This document shows positions 39,438 to 53,500 of a DNA stretch of 64,000 bases, in pieces. The notes under the pieces were generated by a model. That model was given only the letters and a program-made list of their open reading frames with translations. It was not told the DNA's origin and ran no database searches. A program made the position numbers and the translations under genes. Origin of the DNA: Linepithema humile (Eukaryota > Arthropoda > Insecta > Hymenoptera > Formicidae); assembly GCF_040581485.1 (NCBI RefSeq), contig NC_090134.1, positions 20,793,698 to 20,857,697 of the forward strand, read 5' to 3'. How positions within the stretch are numbered: the stretch's first letter is position 1; each line of letters begins with the position of its first letter.

Positions 39438-42400
39438 ATGGGACCGAGAACGGCGAGCCGGTGGCTGCTCTGTGCGGCGCTTATGGTCGCCCTGTGTCAA
39501 GGCCAGGAGGACTGGGACGGGGGACACTGCCAACCTATGTGTAAGTGCAAATGGGTGTCCGGCAAGAAGACCGCCGAGTGCACTAAGCAAAACCTCACGG
39601 AGGTGCCGAAGAACCTTTCATCTGAGATTCAGTATCTCGATCTAACCGGCAATCGCATAACTCACCTGATTTACAAGGCGTTCAACAACAGCAACGTCAC
39701 GCTGGTGAATCTGCATAAACTGTCGCTGCGCGAGTGCGGCATTGAATCGATTCACACGGGCGCCTTCAAAGATCTAAAGATCATCATCGAGATCGATCTG
39801 TCGAACAACAACATTCGCACGCTTCAACCGGGCACCTTTCACGACACTCAGCGGCTACGAGTGCTGCTGCTCAACCAGAACAAGTTGAAGGAGCTGCAGA
39901 ACGGTCTGTTCTTCAATCTCACTTTTCTGCAAAAGGTGTCGTTGTCGGACAATATATTAGAACGGATCGGCGAGAGGGTGTTCCGCGAGCTGCCCGGCCT
40001 GCACTCCCTCGCGTTGAACGGAAACAACTTCACCACTCTGCAGCTGCACAGCTTCGAGAGTCTCCCGAAGCTCGGCAGCCTCGAGCTTCAGAATAATCCG
40101 TGGAATTGCAATTGCCATCTGAAAAGATTCCGCGACTGGACGATCGAGCGCAAGTTGTACACGAAGCCGACCACTTGCCAGAAGCCGACTACCATGGCCG
40201 GCAAGATGTGGGACGAGGTGACCAGCGACGAGTTCGCGTGCAGACCAAAGATCGTCGCCATCGGGCCGGCGAGCAAAATCGAGATGGGCAAAGGCGACGT
40301 GACTCTCACGTGCAAAGCATCGGGAATTCCACGTCCTCAGGTAATGGCTCCTTTACGTACAAGCGTTCGTGAAAACGATGACGCTCGAGAGAACGTTAAA
40401 CTCGTGGATTTTAATCTAAAAATTTCTGATTAAAAAAGTTTCGTTACGATTGCTCATAAATAATATCAATTTCATTTTTGTGAGAATATAATATTTTTAT
40501 ACAATATAATAATTAATTTTTGTTTGAATTTGTATAATAGCGAGTTAATTTATTATTAATAACGCTGTAAAATATATCGTGTTTCAGCTGGCATGGGGTC
40601 ATCGTGCCCGTCTCATAAACAGCCTCACGAAGCGGCCGAACAGCGATAGAGGCTACATATTGACGTCGGACCAAGATTGGCTGAATCTCACGATTGTCGA
40701 CTTGACGCCTTCCGATAAGGGCGACTACGTCTGTCACGCGAAGAGCACCGGCGGCGAATCCGAAAGAAACGTGACTCTGACCGTTGTGGGCGATGCACTG
40801 GGCGGCAGGGACAATTTCATAAGCCTGCCGATCGCCATTGGTCTCGGCGTATCCGCGCTGTGTCTGCTGATTGTTACCGTTGCGCTTTGCGTGTGCTATT
40901 GCCGGCGTCATCGGACCAGGGATGACGAGAAGGGCCTCGAGGCAGCGTCCCTCGAACACCATGGCGAGCAGGAAAAGTCCCTGATTACGACGATCAATCC
41001 GGTGGTGAAGCCGCCGAGGCGGTACGAGGCGCCGTCGGTGACGTCACACGGCACGGAGATGACGGAGCTGAACCGCACGCTGCTCGACAACGACTCGGTC
41101 TTCGGTCAGTATACAGCCTATATTACTAAACAGTGTGTGGCGAGGTGCTAGCGAGAAACCGCTCATTAGCACCGACGAGCGATTTATCTGGAAACGCGCG
41201 CGCACTTCGCGGATATTAACTCAAGGTCGATAGAGTTTGCCGGCGAGAGTGCGGCCGATACGAGTCTCCAATGGACCGCGTAACACCGGTCGTTTCGCGA
41301 GGCAATACACTTCCTCCGAGAATGAAACGACCGCTGTACGTCGATTGTATAATGTACAAATGGCGTGTGTGTATGTGTGTGTAATCGTAAATCGATTCGT
41401 TTCGTGCTGAGCGTGCATCGTCATGCGAGAATCGTCCGACAGTTGAACCAGGTGCCATCGATCTTGGGGGTAAGGAGGAAGTCCGCCAAGTGGCAGCTAG
41501 GAGACTAATGAAGATCCGTTAGGGACGCTTATGATACACCGGGCAACCCCCCCTCTAATATAACGTCGCGCTGTGACAGCGCGAAGGCATTCGTCATCTG
41601 CATTCGATCACTGATAACATCATTCTCTACGACAACACTTTCTGTACATAAGAACACAGAACGCAGGCTTTAATTTAGCATCCGAAAGTGACGCGAGAAT
41701 ATTAATTGCGAATCGCATAGTGGATCGTTGTAAAATATAATTGCACAAGTAATGACGACAATAAGGTCCGCCAAGAAATTATCTTATGTGTGTAGATAAA
41801 CAAATCGTTGTTGATGAAATATTTTTCGACGAAATTATACAGAGAGAATTGTATGTGATAGAGAATTGAGTTATTAAAATTTCAAACGAAGGCGCCTAAC
41901 AAATAAGATTATCATCAAAGCGCGAAAAATTACGGCTTGCACGATTTAAATTTTATAGAAAAGCTTAATCAACTTTATGAATGTCATACGAATCTAAAAG
42001 CAACAGAATGCAGTGTCCAGCGTTACGCTTGACCGACGGTGACCCAGAAAATGTAGTTACATTTTTTCGGGCAAATTGACAAAGCCGCGCTCCCGGTCGT
42101 GATCGTATCGCGACTAATCTGATTAAGGGCACTCGTTCATGCTTGTCGTGGCTAACGTTACGCCAATATCGCGTTGCAATCAAGGCAATATCCTGGCAGA
42201 GTACCGCTGCCAGTACTGCGCCTGTCGCATCCAACGTCTTCGAGCACGAAAATCTTTTTTTTCCCCCCGCCTTTCTTTTTCTCAACCTTAAATTTTCTTT
42301 TTTAACGTTGGCCCTTCTCTTTTGTTCATGTTCTCGCAGCTGACGGTGTCGTCGGGAGCGGTGTCGTCGGCGGAGTAGGCGGCAGCATAGGCGACGACGA

Positions 42401-43241
42401 GAAGGATCACGAACGGGCGACGCCAGAACTCGGCAGGGGCGGCAGCGGCACGCTGCCGCGTGGAACTACCGGTTACCATCACCGGCAATACCCGCCGGAT
42501 CTGCTGGCCTTCTCCGGCGGGCGTGGCGCATCGCCGACTAGCCAGGCGTCGACGGCGCCCGACAACACGCGTCTGCCTAATCAACATGCATCAGCGATGA
42601 CGCCGGCGGCGACGTCATTGTACGGCTCGCCGCCGTCGAGCCAGTTCCATCCGGCCGCCTTCAAGACGCTGCCGCACAGCCGCAGCGCCACGCCGTACGG
42701 CCTCGGGCCGTCATCGTCGTCGTCGCCGATAGCGCCGGTGCTACCGCGTCACGGTTACGTGACGATCCCACGACGACCGCGGGCGCCCAGTTGGAGCAGT
42801 GGACCTCCGACGTCGCCAACCGAGGTTCTCGAGCCGGTTTATGACAATCTAGGGCTGCGCACTACGGCGGACGGTAGCTCCAAGCTATCGTTGAACAAGA
42901 GTCCGGAACCGGCGCTCTCTATGCGTGGTCGGCCACTTCCAAGCACGCCGGGCACTTCGCACTACGGCACAATCCAGCGTAGCACGCCGAACATCCTAGC
43001 CGGCAGCCCGCTGGACCGAGCCGCGCCAGAAGGCGCGGCCGAGTGGCCAATCAAGCTGGCGGACCAAAGTTTGGACGACGGTCATTCGTTGTTGGCGCAA
43101 CAACCTCAGCAACCACAGGCTTCCGCTAGTAACACTCTTGGCAGAAAGATACCACCGAGGCCGCCGCCGAAGCCTAAGAAGAAGTCTGCCAACGGGCCGA
43201 CGCTGTATGAAGACGAGGGCGAAGACGGCACGGAAGTATGA
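39438..43241 (+). CDS. Kekkon-like LRR-Ig transmembrane protein (773 aa)
   Basis: Three coding exons join in frame: 39438-40340, 40588-41104 and 42340-43241, all with GT/AG introns. Residues 1-22 are a signal peptide. An LRR N-cap follows with Cys31, 35, 37 and 48, then seven leucine-rich repeats (about 64-220) and a C-cap (NPWNCNC to Cys268). One Ig domain comes next (Cys292, Trp304, D-x-G-D-Y-V-C350), then a membrane helix (about 379-405). The cytoplasmic tail of about 370 residues is rich in S, P and G, with a PPRPPPKPKKK proline motif. It ends in GTEV, a class I PDZ-ligand pattern. This order is that of insect Kekkon proteins; Drosophila Kek1 binds and inhibits the EGF receptor. Which paralogue this is I cannot say. 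ATGs at 39336 and 39417 are also in frame, but they lie upstream of the likely splice acceptor, and the signal peptide starts best at 39438. Exon 1 or exon 2 reading into its intron would give shorter products. Confidence 0.88.
41105..42339 (+). other. Second intron of the LRR-Ig gene
   Basis: The donor GTCAGT at 41105 and the pyrimidine-rich acceptor ending CTCGCAG at 42339 bound a 1,235-base intron in phase 1. No additional exon is evident inside it. Without splicing, the frame ends at a TAG around 41149, which would leave only a short cytoplasmic tail. Confidence 0.75.
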
Positions 43242-43312
43242 TACCACGGGCATCGTCCATGAGGACGACTGGTCGTAGTACGCCACGATGGGGTGCGCGC
43301 GACCACGCTTAC

Positions 43313-43318
43313 AATAAA
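43313..43318 (+). promoter_or_regulatory. Candidate poly(A) signal of the LRR-Ig gene
   Basis: AATAAA lies 72 bases after the stop codon. It would give a very short 3' UTR. More distal signals exist in the following 7 kb, so this may be only a proximal alternative. Confidence 0.35.
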
Positions 43319-46300
43319 CCGGTAGTGCCTTTCGAGACGCGTGACTCACGCGTGCAGAACTTCCACTCCGTTCAGTGAGTCACGCTCATCCAGAGAATGA
43401 AGATAGAGAGAGAAAGAGAGAGAGAGAGAGAGAAAGAAAAACACGAGGAAATTCGGAAAGCCTCCTCTCTTGACGACGGAACTGATGAACGCATGGCTCG
43501 CTGAAACCGCTGACGATGACGTTAAGAGGACGTGACGATCGGACGATTACATCACCTGTTCCCTTCCCTCGCCTTTCCTGTATCTCGTAAGTTATTTATT
43601 GAATACTACAAAACGTTCAAACTCGGAGACCAATGAATTGCGGTCTGAATTATTTTTTGAACGGCCCGATCGTCAAAAGCCATCCTTTTTCTGTCCCTCG
43701 TCTCCTCCTATGTATCTTTTTTTTTTCCTTTTTTTTGTCAGGTTCCTTTAGGTTTTATTTGGCGCTCGCCACGCGCGGTGAGGCGATAACGTGATAAGTG
43801 TGAATAAGGTTCGGGACATTACTGCCGGCTTAGTCGATAAGGCGAAACCTGTTCGCGTTTTGTGTGGAATTTGGGCGGCGAAACACAAAGCAACTGGAAG
43901 CACTGGATGTAATTCGTTCTGTTAAAAGCGTTGCCAGTGAATTCGTCTGCTATTCGTGTGTCCGCAGTCGAGAATCGCGATCGTAATGATTCGCGTGTAT
44001 AAACGGGAGTGTTGAGATACAGACAAGAAACAAAACGTTTTGCACACATGTTACATTTATGCGAGAAGCGTAATGAGAATTTAACATTGTTAAGAATCTA
44101 TATAGCTGTTACACGTCATCCTGTTTCTTTTTTAATGTCTGAATTTCGACGCCTGTATTGTAGCAAGATTCGTTGCATCTGCAAGCAACATGAATTCTCT
44201 AAGCTTACATCGAATGACATAATGATCAGTGTCCCTTCTCCTTCTGTAAGCATCGTTAAACGCATACCTCCAGAGCTATTTCGTGCTCTATTAGCGATGT
44301 CTGTCAATATCTTAAATCACCGAAAAATATTGCTCGTGATAATTACAGCAGCAAGTTGACATAACTTGATTATAAATTAAATTAAATTTCGATATTTCAT
44401 CAACGCGTTATTGCGATTATTATATGTGATGTGTTTTAAAATACACAAGATATATATATATATATATGTATATATTGATTGCACGATGTAAAATATTGAC
44501 AGATATTATTAATGCAGTACGAAATATTCTAACGATGCCACCTCGTATTAAAAGAATAATATCTATTACAGGAATGTATAAATCTAAAATAGATGTAAGG
44601 GCGATGACACTCTCGAATGCATGTTTAAACTTGCCAGAACAAATATATTACAGATTACAGATAAAATCGTGTACAGCCAAAAGTACATAATATTGACGCG
44701 TTTATTTCTGCTGACGCTCTAACTGTACGAATATCGTGATCTTTGGAAATTGTATAATTATTATAAGTGATCCGAATTAGCGTTTGCAAATACGATCAAT
44801 TTGACATCGTTATCGAATTGGTTTCCGCTGCTGCTATCATATTATATATGTATAACTATGGATAACACCTGAAAATGATTTAAGGTACGTATATCGACAA
44901 ATTTATTTTGGGATTCCAAATTAATTGAACATTAAGCGCGATCCTTCCAATTAGGAACAATTATATTCATCAAATAAATCCGATCGTTAATAATTGAATA
45001 ATTTAAATATTGCGCTTAATATAACGAACTGCGCGAAAAAGTATTGATTACAGCATATACAGTTGTGTACGCGTAAACAGCTCGACGGGCATTGTCGATC
45101 GCGAATCGTCAAAAAGTCAGCGCGACACGTAGACAAATGTTAGGTCGACATGATTCAAAAAGATAGCGATATTACGATGTGTCGCGAAACGCGCGAGGGA
45201 GCGAGAGACACGGCATTCCACGCGTTCCCGTTTTTGAGATACGCTCGATCGCAACAATTCTACCATCGACGACAATATATCGTAAAGATAGAACGTTCAC
45301 GCGAGCGATATATCATCGACGAACGAACGTCGGACTTATGGTCCCGAATACCTGATGGCCGATAAATCGTCTCTCCTTGAAGCTAGAAAACATGTGACTT
45401 GTCGAAACGATTGTCGTGCACACAGGCCGGCGCGCATTTTTCTTTCGTTGAAGTTAATGCCGTTTCGACGGCAAACTCATTCGAGCTCGTTGTTTCGCAC
45501 TCTTTTTACTTTTATTTTTTATCGCGATTTCCGCAATATGAACACAAATCGCTTTCCCCGCGATGCCTCCCATTACCTTCCGCGCTGGTTAATTCTGTCG
45601 ATTTGCCGCTTCCGTTTTTCGCGCGTACCATCAAGCTGCAATACATCGTGATAAGAAGTGCTTACGTGCTCGCGCACCAACACGGAGAAGCCGCTTCACT
45701 TGTAGGTGATATTTCACCGGGGCGGGATAGGTGGAGAACGTTCTTTAACTACGAATTTATCGCCAGCGAGCTAGCCCCTCTTTATGCTTTTGTTACCTTT
45801 TTATCCGGGAGATTAACGTTCTCGTTCTCTGGCTTTAGCAAGGATTTCGAACGCGAATGTATACAACTTGTTGCGATTGCGCGCAGCTTTCCGTACCGTG
45901 GCAAAGTGCTGAGCAGCGGGAGAAACGTATTTCCGATGAGTCCCACGCAAGCTTGACTTACCGCCGAACGATACTTGAATCCAAAGGGCACTTTCGATCA
46001 ATCCGATCCCTGCGTCTCCCAGACGCAATTTGGGTTAGCGCTATTCAGGCAGAATACTGCCGAATCCTTCTACATAAATGCATCACGCGGGATCTGTCGC
46101 AATATACGGAGTATCTGAAAAGTGGCGCACTTTATCTCTACCCTAAATTTGGCAAATCGATGATTTTTTTGCACGCGATTATATGAGAAATGTCAAATGA
46201 GTTTTTAATAACTTTCGGACGCAAATTAAATTATCTTCGATAGCAAAACTTAAATTGGACGCGTCATTTGCATATGAAGGATTAGCCTTTAATATTTAAT

Positions 46301-49300
46301 ATCTCATGTTCTGAGAAAGAAGTCGCAACCTCCTTATTTCGTGATATTACACAAATTATATCAAATTTAATTTCGTAAAATAAATTTTTTTTTATCGCCT
46401 GCTTTTTTTGGCATTTTTCCGCTCTCTCTCTGTTTTTTCGTATTCCGACGACAGTTTCCCGAATCTGAGATTTGCGGACGCATAGTGTGCGACGGTCGCC
46501 AAGAATTATAGAGCAACGATAAAACCGGGCTTCGCCCTACATTGTGCCGAACAGTATTAAGCGCCCGACGGCTATGGCTCGAGCGCGCAAAGAGCCATTC
46601 GGGTGAGACGTAGCGGAAAAAATAGCGACGCGGTCGTGTTGCCTCGATTTTTCGTCGTGCCGCTGCGATCCACAAGCAACGGACTTACAGCAGCATGTTC
46701 CCGTAGTTAACGCGAGAGAAAAAGATACGCTCGCGACGCGACAGACCGAGCTTCTCGTAGACTAGAGTGCCAACCGACGGCGATGATCTCCACGTTTCTT
46801 CCGAATTTAGCAAACTGATTACGCGTAGAATTATTTCTCCTCTTAGCGTGTGTGACTTGTGCTCATCATTCCGTCCAGCGGCTCGAACGTATATCGCAAA
46901 GATGCATCATCGAGTGCGCGTGAAAAATCGAGCTCGCACGATCGGAGAACGCCGGAACAGTATTTTAAGCGGCCTAGCAGAGTCGCGGCTCGTCCTGCTC
47001 GACCATCGTGCCGTGCCATGTACATACACTCTCTCTTTCTCGATTGCACCTTAACCGTAATAATGTTCATATTGTAAATGCCACACGCGATGGAAACCCT
47101 GCACGGCACGTCCGGTCGTTACGGCGCCACGAGTATATTTTTGTAATTTTGTATTTTGAATTGCGCTCTATCCGACGTCTCACTCGACCCGCGGCTGATT
47201 AAACGGAGAACCTTCCTCAGCTGTCGATACCGTACACGCGATCGACCCTCGGATACGTTTGATGAGTAACGCGAGACCCACTGGCGCACATTCCATTTAA
47301 CACTATGGGAAAGCGCTGCGCGCGTCCAACAGTTAACGAAGCGTGTATACGTCATACCCGGTATCGGAATAATTTATTGATTGTCACCGAGAGTATCCTG
47401 AATTGCGATTGCGAAGCGTCTCACTTATGCGTCCTGCGTCGCGACACCGATGTTCGACATCGATCAATCACGAAACATCTATCTCGTTTATTTCAAATGC
47501 GGATCGATCACATGTCCTTCCGTACGAAGATCTTTCTTAATGGAGAAATTTCATTAATTACACGGCGCTTAATTAATTCTTAATAACGAAATAATTGAGC
47601 TTCGAACGGTCTTCAATTTTTCTTTTTCGAACAAATAAAATTTAAATAAAACCCATTAAATATTGCCGCAGCAATCAAATACCTACACTTTTCTATTTGT
47701 TTGAATAACACAAAAGCAGTAAATTTATTTTACATTGGTCTGGATTTTGTAAAAATATTTTTATTTTGGTTCGCTAATAGTTTTTATTTAATCATTATTT
47801 CAGATGTGTAGTTTTTTTTATTGATAGGAAGGACATGTTGTGGCGAAATAAGGATTGACACATTAACCGGGAAAGCGAAATTAAAAACGTGACTTGGCGC
47901 GAGATCATTTAAATATTTCCGTAATAGCGCGGTATACATATATCACGAATTCTCAGCGCTCAATTATCTATTTAACTGCCACGTCGTTTGCGTGATATTT
48001 CAAATATCGTGCACGCACACTCTCCTCGCTTCCAATACCCTTCGATTTGTACGTGCTCGCGAAGTGTAACAGTAATTTACATTAAAATAGGGTAATTTAT
48101 GACTGATACAAGCAAGCTCATTTAGGCTGCTCCCATTTGTACGTGCTGCGCACAGATGGAGATTCGGCTCGATGTGTGTCGAAATTATGTAGTAGCGGCG
48201 TCATTTTAGTAATTTTAACGTATTCATATATTATACCGTTAACAGCATTTATCTCATTTTAATAATGACGATTAATAAAATTATCAAAGGCTTTTTATGG
48301 TTTGAATTACTGATAATTGTGTCGATTATTAAAATTATTCAATTGTTTTAAATTGTTTTAAAGCGGATAGCAGATTTTGCCTCCAACATTTTATATATTT
48401 ATATGTACGCAAAATGACATGTTAATTTTATAATATGACGCTTCAACTCTTTGCCAATGTGCGGTCAATCGAAGGTACCGTCCAGTAGACCGGTCCAACT
48501 TACAATTTTCCGAGCAGTTATTTACGTGCATCTAATGAGAATGCTTTTTATAAAACCCATGCATTACTTAGAACACAGTTCATTGAATGAGTTCAGATAG
48601 GAAAACCTAATTAAGTATTTATCGCATTATGACGAATATTTAAAAAAAGATTAACGTTCTGCATTTATCGGAACATTCCGGGACATAATTTTGTACTCTA
48701 CAATTATAGAACATAACGTAGAATTATTATTCTTAGCAAATGCTCCATTTTTTCCCAAAAAAAATCAAATAGTTTTCTTTAAAATAAACAAGAATTTTTT
48801 TACATACATTTATCGTGTATATACATTCCTGACGTATATATGTAGAGATATTTAGAACAGATTTTTTGGTTTGCTATACTGAATTTTAAATAAATTTACT
48901 AATATTACTTTTATAGACGTGCAAAAGTATTCGGTAGATGACCTAATTATTCGTCTCTCAAGACTGACATTTTTAGAATTAAAATACTTCTGGTTTTACA
49001 CCGGGACTCTGTAAACGCAATTTTTTCGTTAGTTCTTGACGCGAAAGGAATTGCATTTATACATAAATAATACGCAACGCTATCGTGCATTTTGCCCAAG
49101 TTAACTTTGGTGCAAATTACGCTACATAAAAACAGTTTTTTGTTTAGGAATTAATAATAAGTTAATCCAACATGTTTTACGCATAAATATAAATGATTAT
49201 TTTAATTAAACATCGATTGAACCAATAAACTCTCGAACTGTGTTCGTTTGCTTTTATAATTCGTTACGAAACGATCGTTACTTAATTGCGTAAACTAAGT

Positions 49301-50362
49301 CTTTTGCATTGCGCAAGAATCGTTGTTAAAACTGCCTAACTGCCATGCCAAAATGGCGCGAAATCACGACGAAAAAAGACGAATGTACCGCTCATAAAAA
49401 AGATCGAATAAGCACACACAAAGTATCGCACGAAACGCGAATTACGTCGCTAAATATACACGTGTAATACTTACGTTGACATGTATTGGACAATGTCGTG
49501 TAAGAACCATGGTTGCTTAGCTCATGCTCAACGATGAGTTCATTCAATGCGCATGAATGATCATGAATCCATAAATCATCATGAATCAAAAAGGAAAATA
49601 ATGTTTCATCGACGCAACTTCGTATCTCGCACAAGACACCCGTGAGATATTGTGGGAGATAAGAAATTTGAAAAATATTTCTATTGAGATAAGTCAGAAT
49701 GATAATGTGAATGTAAATGATTTATATTTGCGTGTCATGTTGTAGATAATAATCTTAATCCGAACTGTATTATTCGCGATTCTGCCAGAATTCTACACGA
49801 ACTAGAAATATTAACGATGGAGAGAAAAATTTTGCAATTGTTAACGGGATGATTTCACCGTTATTCCTATTAATATTTTTACTATTTGTACTATTATTAT
49901 CGTATTATACTGCTATTGCTACTTTTTTAATAGTGCTTTATTTTTTATATACTGCTATGATTACTATATTTGCGCTATTACGTTACATAGTTACTAATGC
50001 CGCCATTATTGTCGTCATTACTGTAATTATTTACAAAAAGAATTTTTTGCCTTATAACGAGCGTCTCGATTTTCAGAGGTTCAGTATAATATTTTGGCTG
50101 CATATATGATTTGTATAACGTATTAACATACCTGGCGCTGTAAATATTATACATATTTTATAAACGAAATATTTAGTGTGATTGTAATATTAAAATAATG
50201 TACTGAAAGCACCACTCTGTACACTCCACTAAATATATGGGTTAAATTTTAATAAATACTTCCCGATCCTAAATTTGATCCATTTCTTCCACCTTTTACT
50301 TTGGAATATTTTTATAATTAAAATTAATGAGATCAAATGAACAAATGAGGCATGAGGTATGT

Positions 50363-50368
50363 TTTATT
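50363..50368 (-). promoter_or_regulatory. Candidate poly(A) signal of LARGE
   Basis: AATAAA on the minus strand, 133 bases past the LARGE stop codon. Position and spacing are ordinary for a 3' end. Confidence 0.4.
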
Positions 50369-50500
50369 TAGAAGAATTATATTTTTGTTAGGAAAATAAC
50401 TACAGTATATATATATATACTTTTTGTAATTCATACAAATATAAAATAAATTCTTACATATTTAGTTATATTTTAAAATATTACAATTTTTATGGATCTC

Positions 50501-53500
50501 TTAGGATTTCTCTTCTTTGGTCTCTTTCTTTAGTTTTGACAGTGCGATCTCGCCGTATTTCATCACCAACTCATCGACAAATTCATCCTTCAATTTTTTA
50601 AGACATCTGTAAAATAAATAAAAAACTTGCAGACGTTATTCAAGGTTGCTTTATTTTAAATGCCACCTTAGCGGGTTTCTGAAACAAAGGATATTATATC
50701 ATTACCTTCTATAAATAGGATCTGTCCTAAATTTGCCGATATCTAGACTAGGGGCGTGAGGTCGATGAATAATAAAGGTGTCTGGTAAAACGATGTACCT
50801 GCAATTTCAGCCGTTTTAACATATTAAAACCGTGCGGTACATTAATCGAATCGTATCTGATTGCATATTTTACTTCATTATCCGAATTAATAAAATTATT
50901 ACGGCTTACTTGTAATCTAGCGCCGTTAAATGGGTCACGTAGGAAACTTTATTCCAACCGAATCCGACAAATCTTGTGTCGTATCGCGGGGCGAATTTCG
51001 AAACTACTATGTAGGGTTCGAAGTCCGGCTCCCATGAAACCTGTAACGATCCATTTGTCACGCATTTTTATTTTTCTCATATGCAAATGTTTAATATACA
51101 TATTTTAGTCGCTTTATTTTATTGATATTGCCGGCATTTCCGTTAATTACGATCTCGCACGCACTTCGTAAGGCTCCGTACTGTTTCGCCATAAGCTGTA
51201 GTTTGTAGCGGCGTGTCCCTGCGTCCAGACATGATAGCGAAACGTGTACAGAATACCGCGTTTGAGAAACTTCAACAGTTCTTCTTTATTTGCGGGGAAT
51301 GTAAACCTAAAAAAAAAGACAACTTTTCTTTGTAACACGGTCCAACTCGACACAACACATCGACAAAGAATTACCTATAGCGTTCCGTTTCGAATGCCGG
51401 CACGATTAGAGCTATTTTGTCCGACTCGTTGATGTTTAATCGATTGATATGATTCATGAGAGTTTCGTACAGTCCTAATTGCGGCAAAAAATCGACGTCG
51501 AGTTGAAAAACAAACGGAGTTGATACGTACGATATTGCAGTGTTTCTTAAGTAATTGATAGGGTAAAGATCCTGGACGAGAAAAAAATAATAATTTGAAT
51601 AACAAAAGAATGAATTTTTATCCAAAAATCATGCAATATATAAATTATTCTAGATTCGACGCTGTTTAATCCTAAAGAGCGCAATTTTGTAAAATTATTG
51701 AGAGATAATTTTGTTTACACAGAACACAATTATCCGTTTTAACGCTATTACGCGTTTAGGTTTGTGTTCTTTAGGATTAAAGACGCTGCGCAACGCACCC
51801 CGTCTTTGTACACAACGTGATAAGCGATGTTCCTTCTCGCCCGCAAATCCGCAGAGCCTCGCACAAAGTCCAGAAAGTTTTGGACCTCTGCATCGGTCAG
51901 GTAAAGCGCAACGCTTATAGTCCCCGGCCAGTGTTTAGATAATGCCTCCAACAGCGGTATCCTCTCGATGCTGCACTGAGTGACCAGAGCAACGTCCGTC
52001 GGCGAATATACATTGTATTCGTATTCCAAAAGGAAGGGATGCGTGCGGTACAAAATCGTAGCGCCTTTCTCGAATTCTCGACACGGACTCGATTCGTTGT
52101 ACTAAAACGCGCGTGCAATGAATATCGTGCAAGGGAGTCGCGCATTAAATAAAATGCCGGGGGGATTTTGGGACTCTCAACTTACTGGAAGCACACTCTC
52201 GTGCTTGTCACAGCCGAATAAGCGCTTTCGTAACAAATTGCCGTCCATCTCGAGGAAGACGCGGTGGAGTTTTCGAAACTCGTTAACGTGCTTATTGTGA
52301 ACGTCTTGCTTGCGCGGGGAGTTCCAATGGAGAATCTAAAAGCAAACGACGTGCACGATCAGTCGTCGATCGATCTCGGCCGCGCTGACCGGGAGTGAGC
52401 GATAGAAGCTACGGTACGAAGCGAAAACGTACGTTTATACGATTGGTGTCGCGATAACACGTGTCGCTTATCGTGTGATCGCTCAGCTGTATATTCCACG
52501 TGCACTCTATCCTGTATACAATACTCGGCTGCTCGTTGATCACTGCATTTATCACGTCTTGATCGGCCAAACTGGTCTCCGGTATGTGTCCCAGCACGCG
52601 CCTGGTCACGCTTTCCCACGAGTTTACGAATTTGCCATCGCGCAGCCGTCGCAGATGCATCAGCATGACGCCGGTATTGAATCCCCGTCCCAAGGCCGGC
52701 CACGGCCGCTGTCCGTACGACAGCGTTCTTGTATACCAATTGCTCTGATTATCGATCAAGCCCAGAGTCTGGCCGGCCGAAAAGTCTTGGAACATTTTCC
52801 ACAACGGGTAGACGTCGTTCAGCACGGTTACGTCGGTGTCCAACACGAGCACCTTGTCCTCGCGCATTGCGTCCGGCAGTATCAATTTCAAGAGACCGTA
52901 CACCCCCGAATAATGCTTGTTCGGTATCCACGAGACCTTCGGCACCCATTCCTCGGCCGCGTAAAATGTTACGATCACTGAAATAATTGATTAAACGGAC
53001 GATTGAATGCTGAAGGGCCGCAATTTCATTTAATTCGCGCAAGACACGCATCTGCCGAATGTAAAAATACGATATTGTAACTCTGAAAATCTCGATTTTA
53101 ATAAAACTTTGTGCGCGCACAGCTGCGTGTTGAAAAGTTTAACGGATTCAATTAAATAAATTTCACAATTTTACGTTTGCGAGAAAGAGTTTTTTTTTTC
53201 TGTTTTATATATCGTATCCCGCACATCGACGTACACGCAAACGTGGATAAAAATTAGGTTTTCCCGCTGCCGTGTGCGTCACAAAGGGCAGTGCGTGCCC
53301 TGTCGTAAAAGCGTACAAACCATGCGGCAAATCCCACGTTCGGAACAGAGTCGAAAGCGTTCTCCTCGCAATTTCGTCGACGAGCAAATGAAAATGCAAC
53401 GGATTCGTGCGATAAAACAGAATGGACTTCACTACAGTTACGAGAGCAAAGGTTGAATTGTACTCCGCGCACACCATCGCTACATGTATCGTGTCGCATT

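Larger units (their letters stand above)
43242..50500. other. Spacer and 3' UTRs between convergent genes
   Basis: This interval separates the 3' ends of the LRR-Ig gene (+) and LARGE (-). It contains an interrupted GA repeat (43403-43440), TA repeats at 44450-44467 and 50406-50420, a moderately GC-rich stretch at about 45150-47350 and AT-rich DNA elsewhere. Open frames at 45399-45956 (+) and 49849-50109 (+, very hydrophobic, made of TAT/TTA-like codons) have no supporting motif. No gene is called. Confidence 0.5.

Noticed and set aside
45399..45956. Plus-strand open frame of 185 codons
   Set aside because: It starts at a non-ATG codon, overlaps other open frames and carries no domain.
49849..50109. 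Hydrophobic 86-residue open frame resembling a small membrane protein
   Set aside because: The DNA is a degenerate TAT/TTA-rich stretch that yields hydrophobic codons by composition alone. There is no conserved motif.
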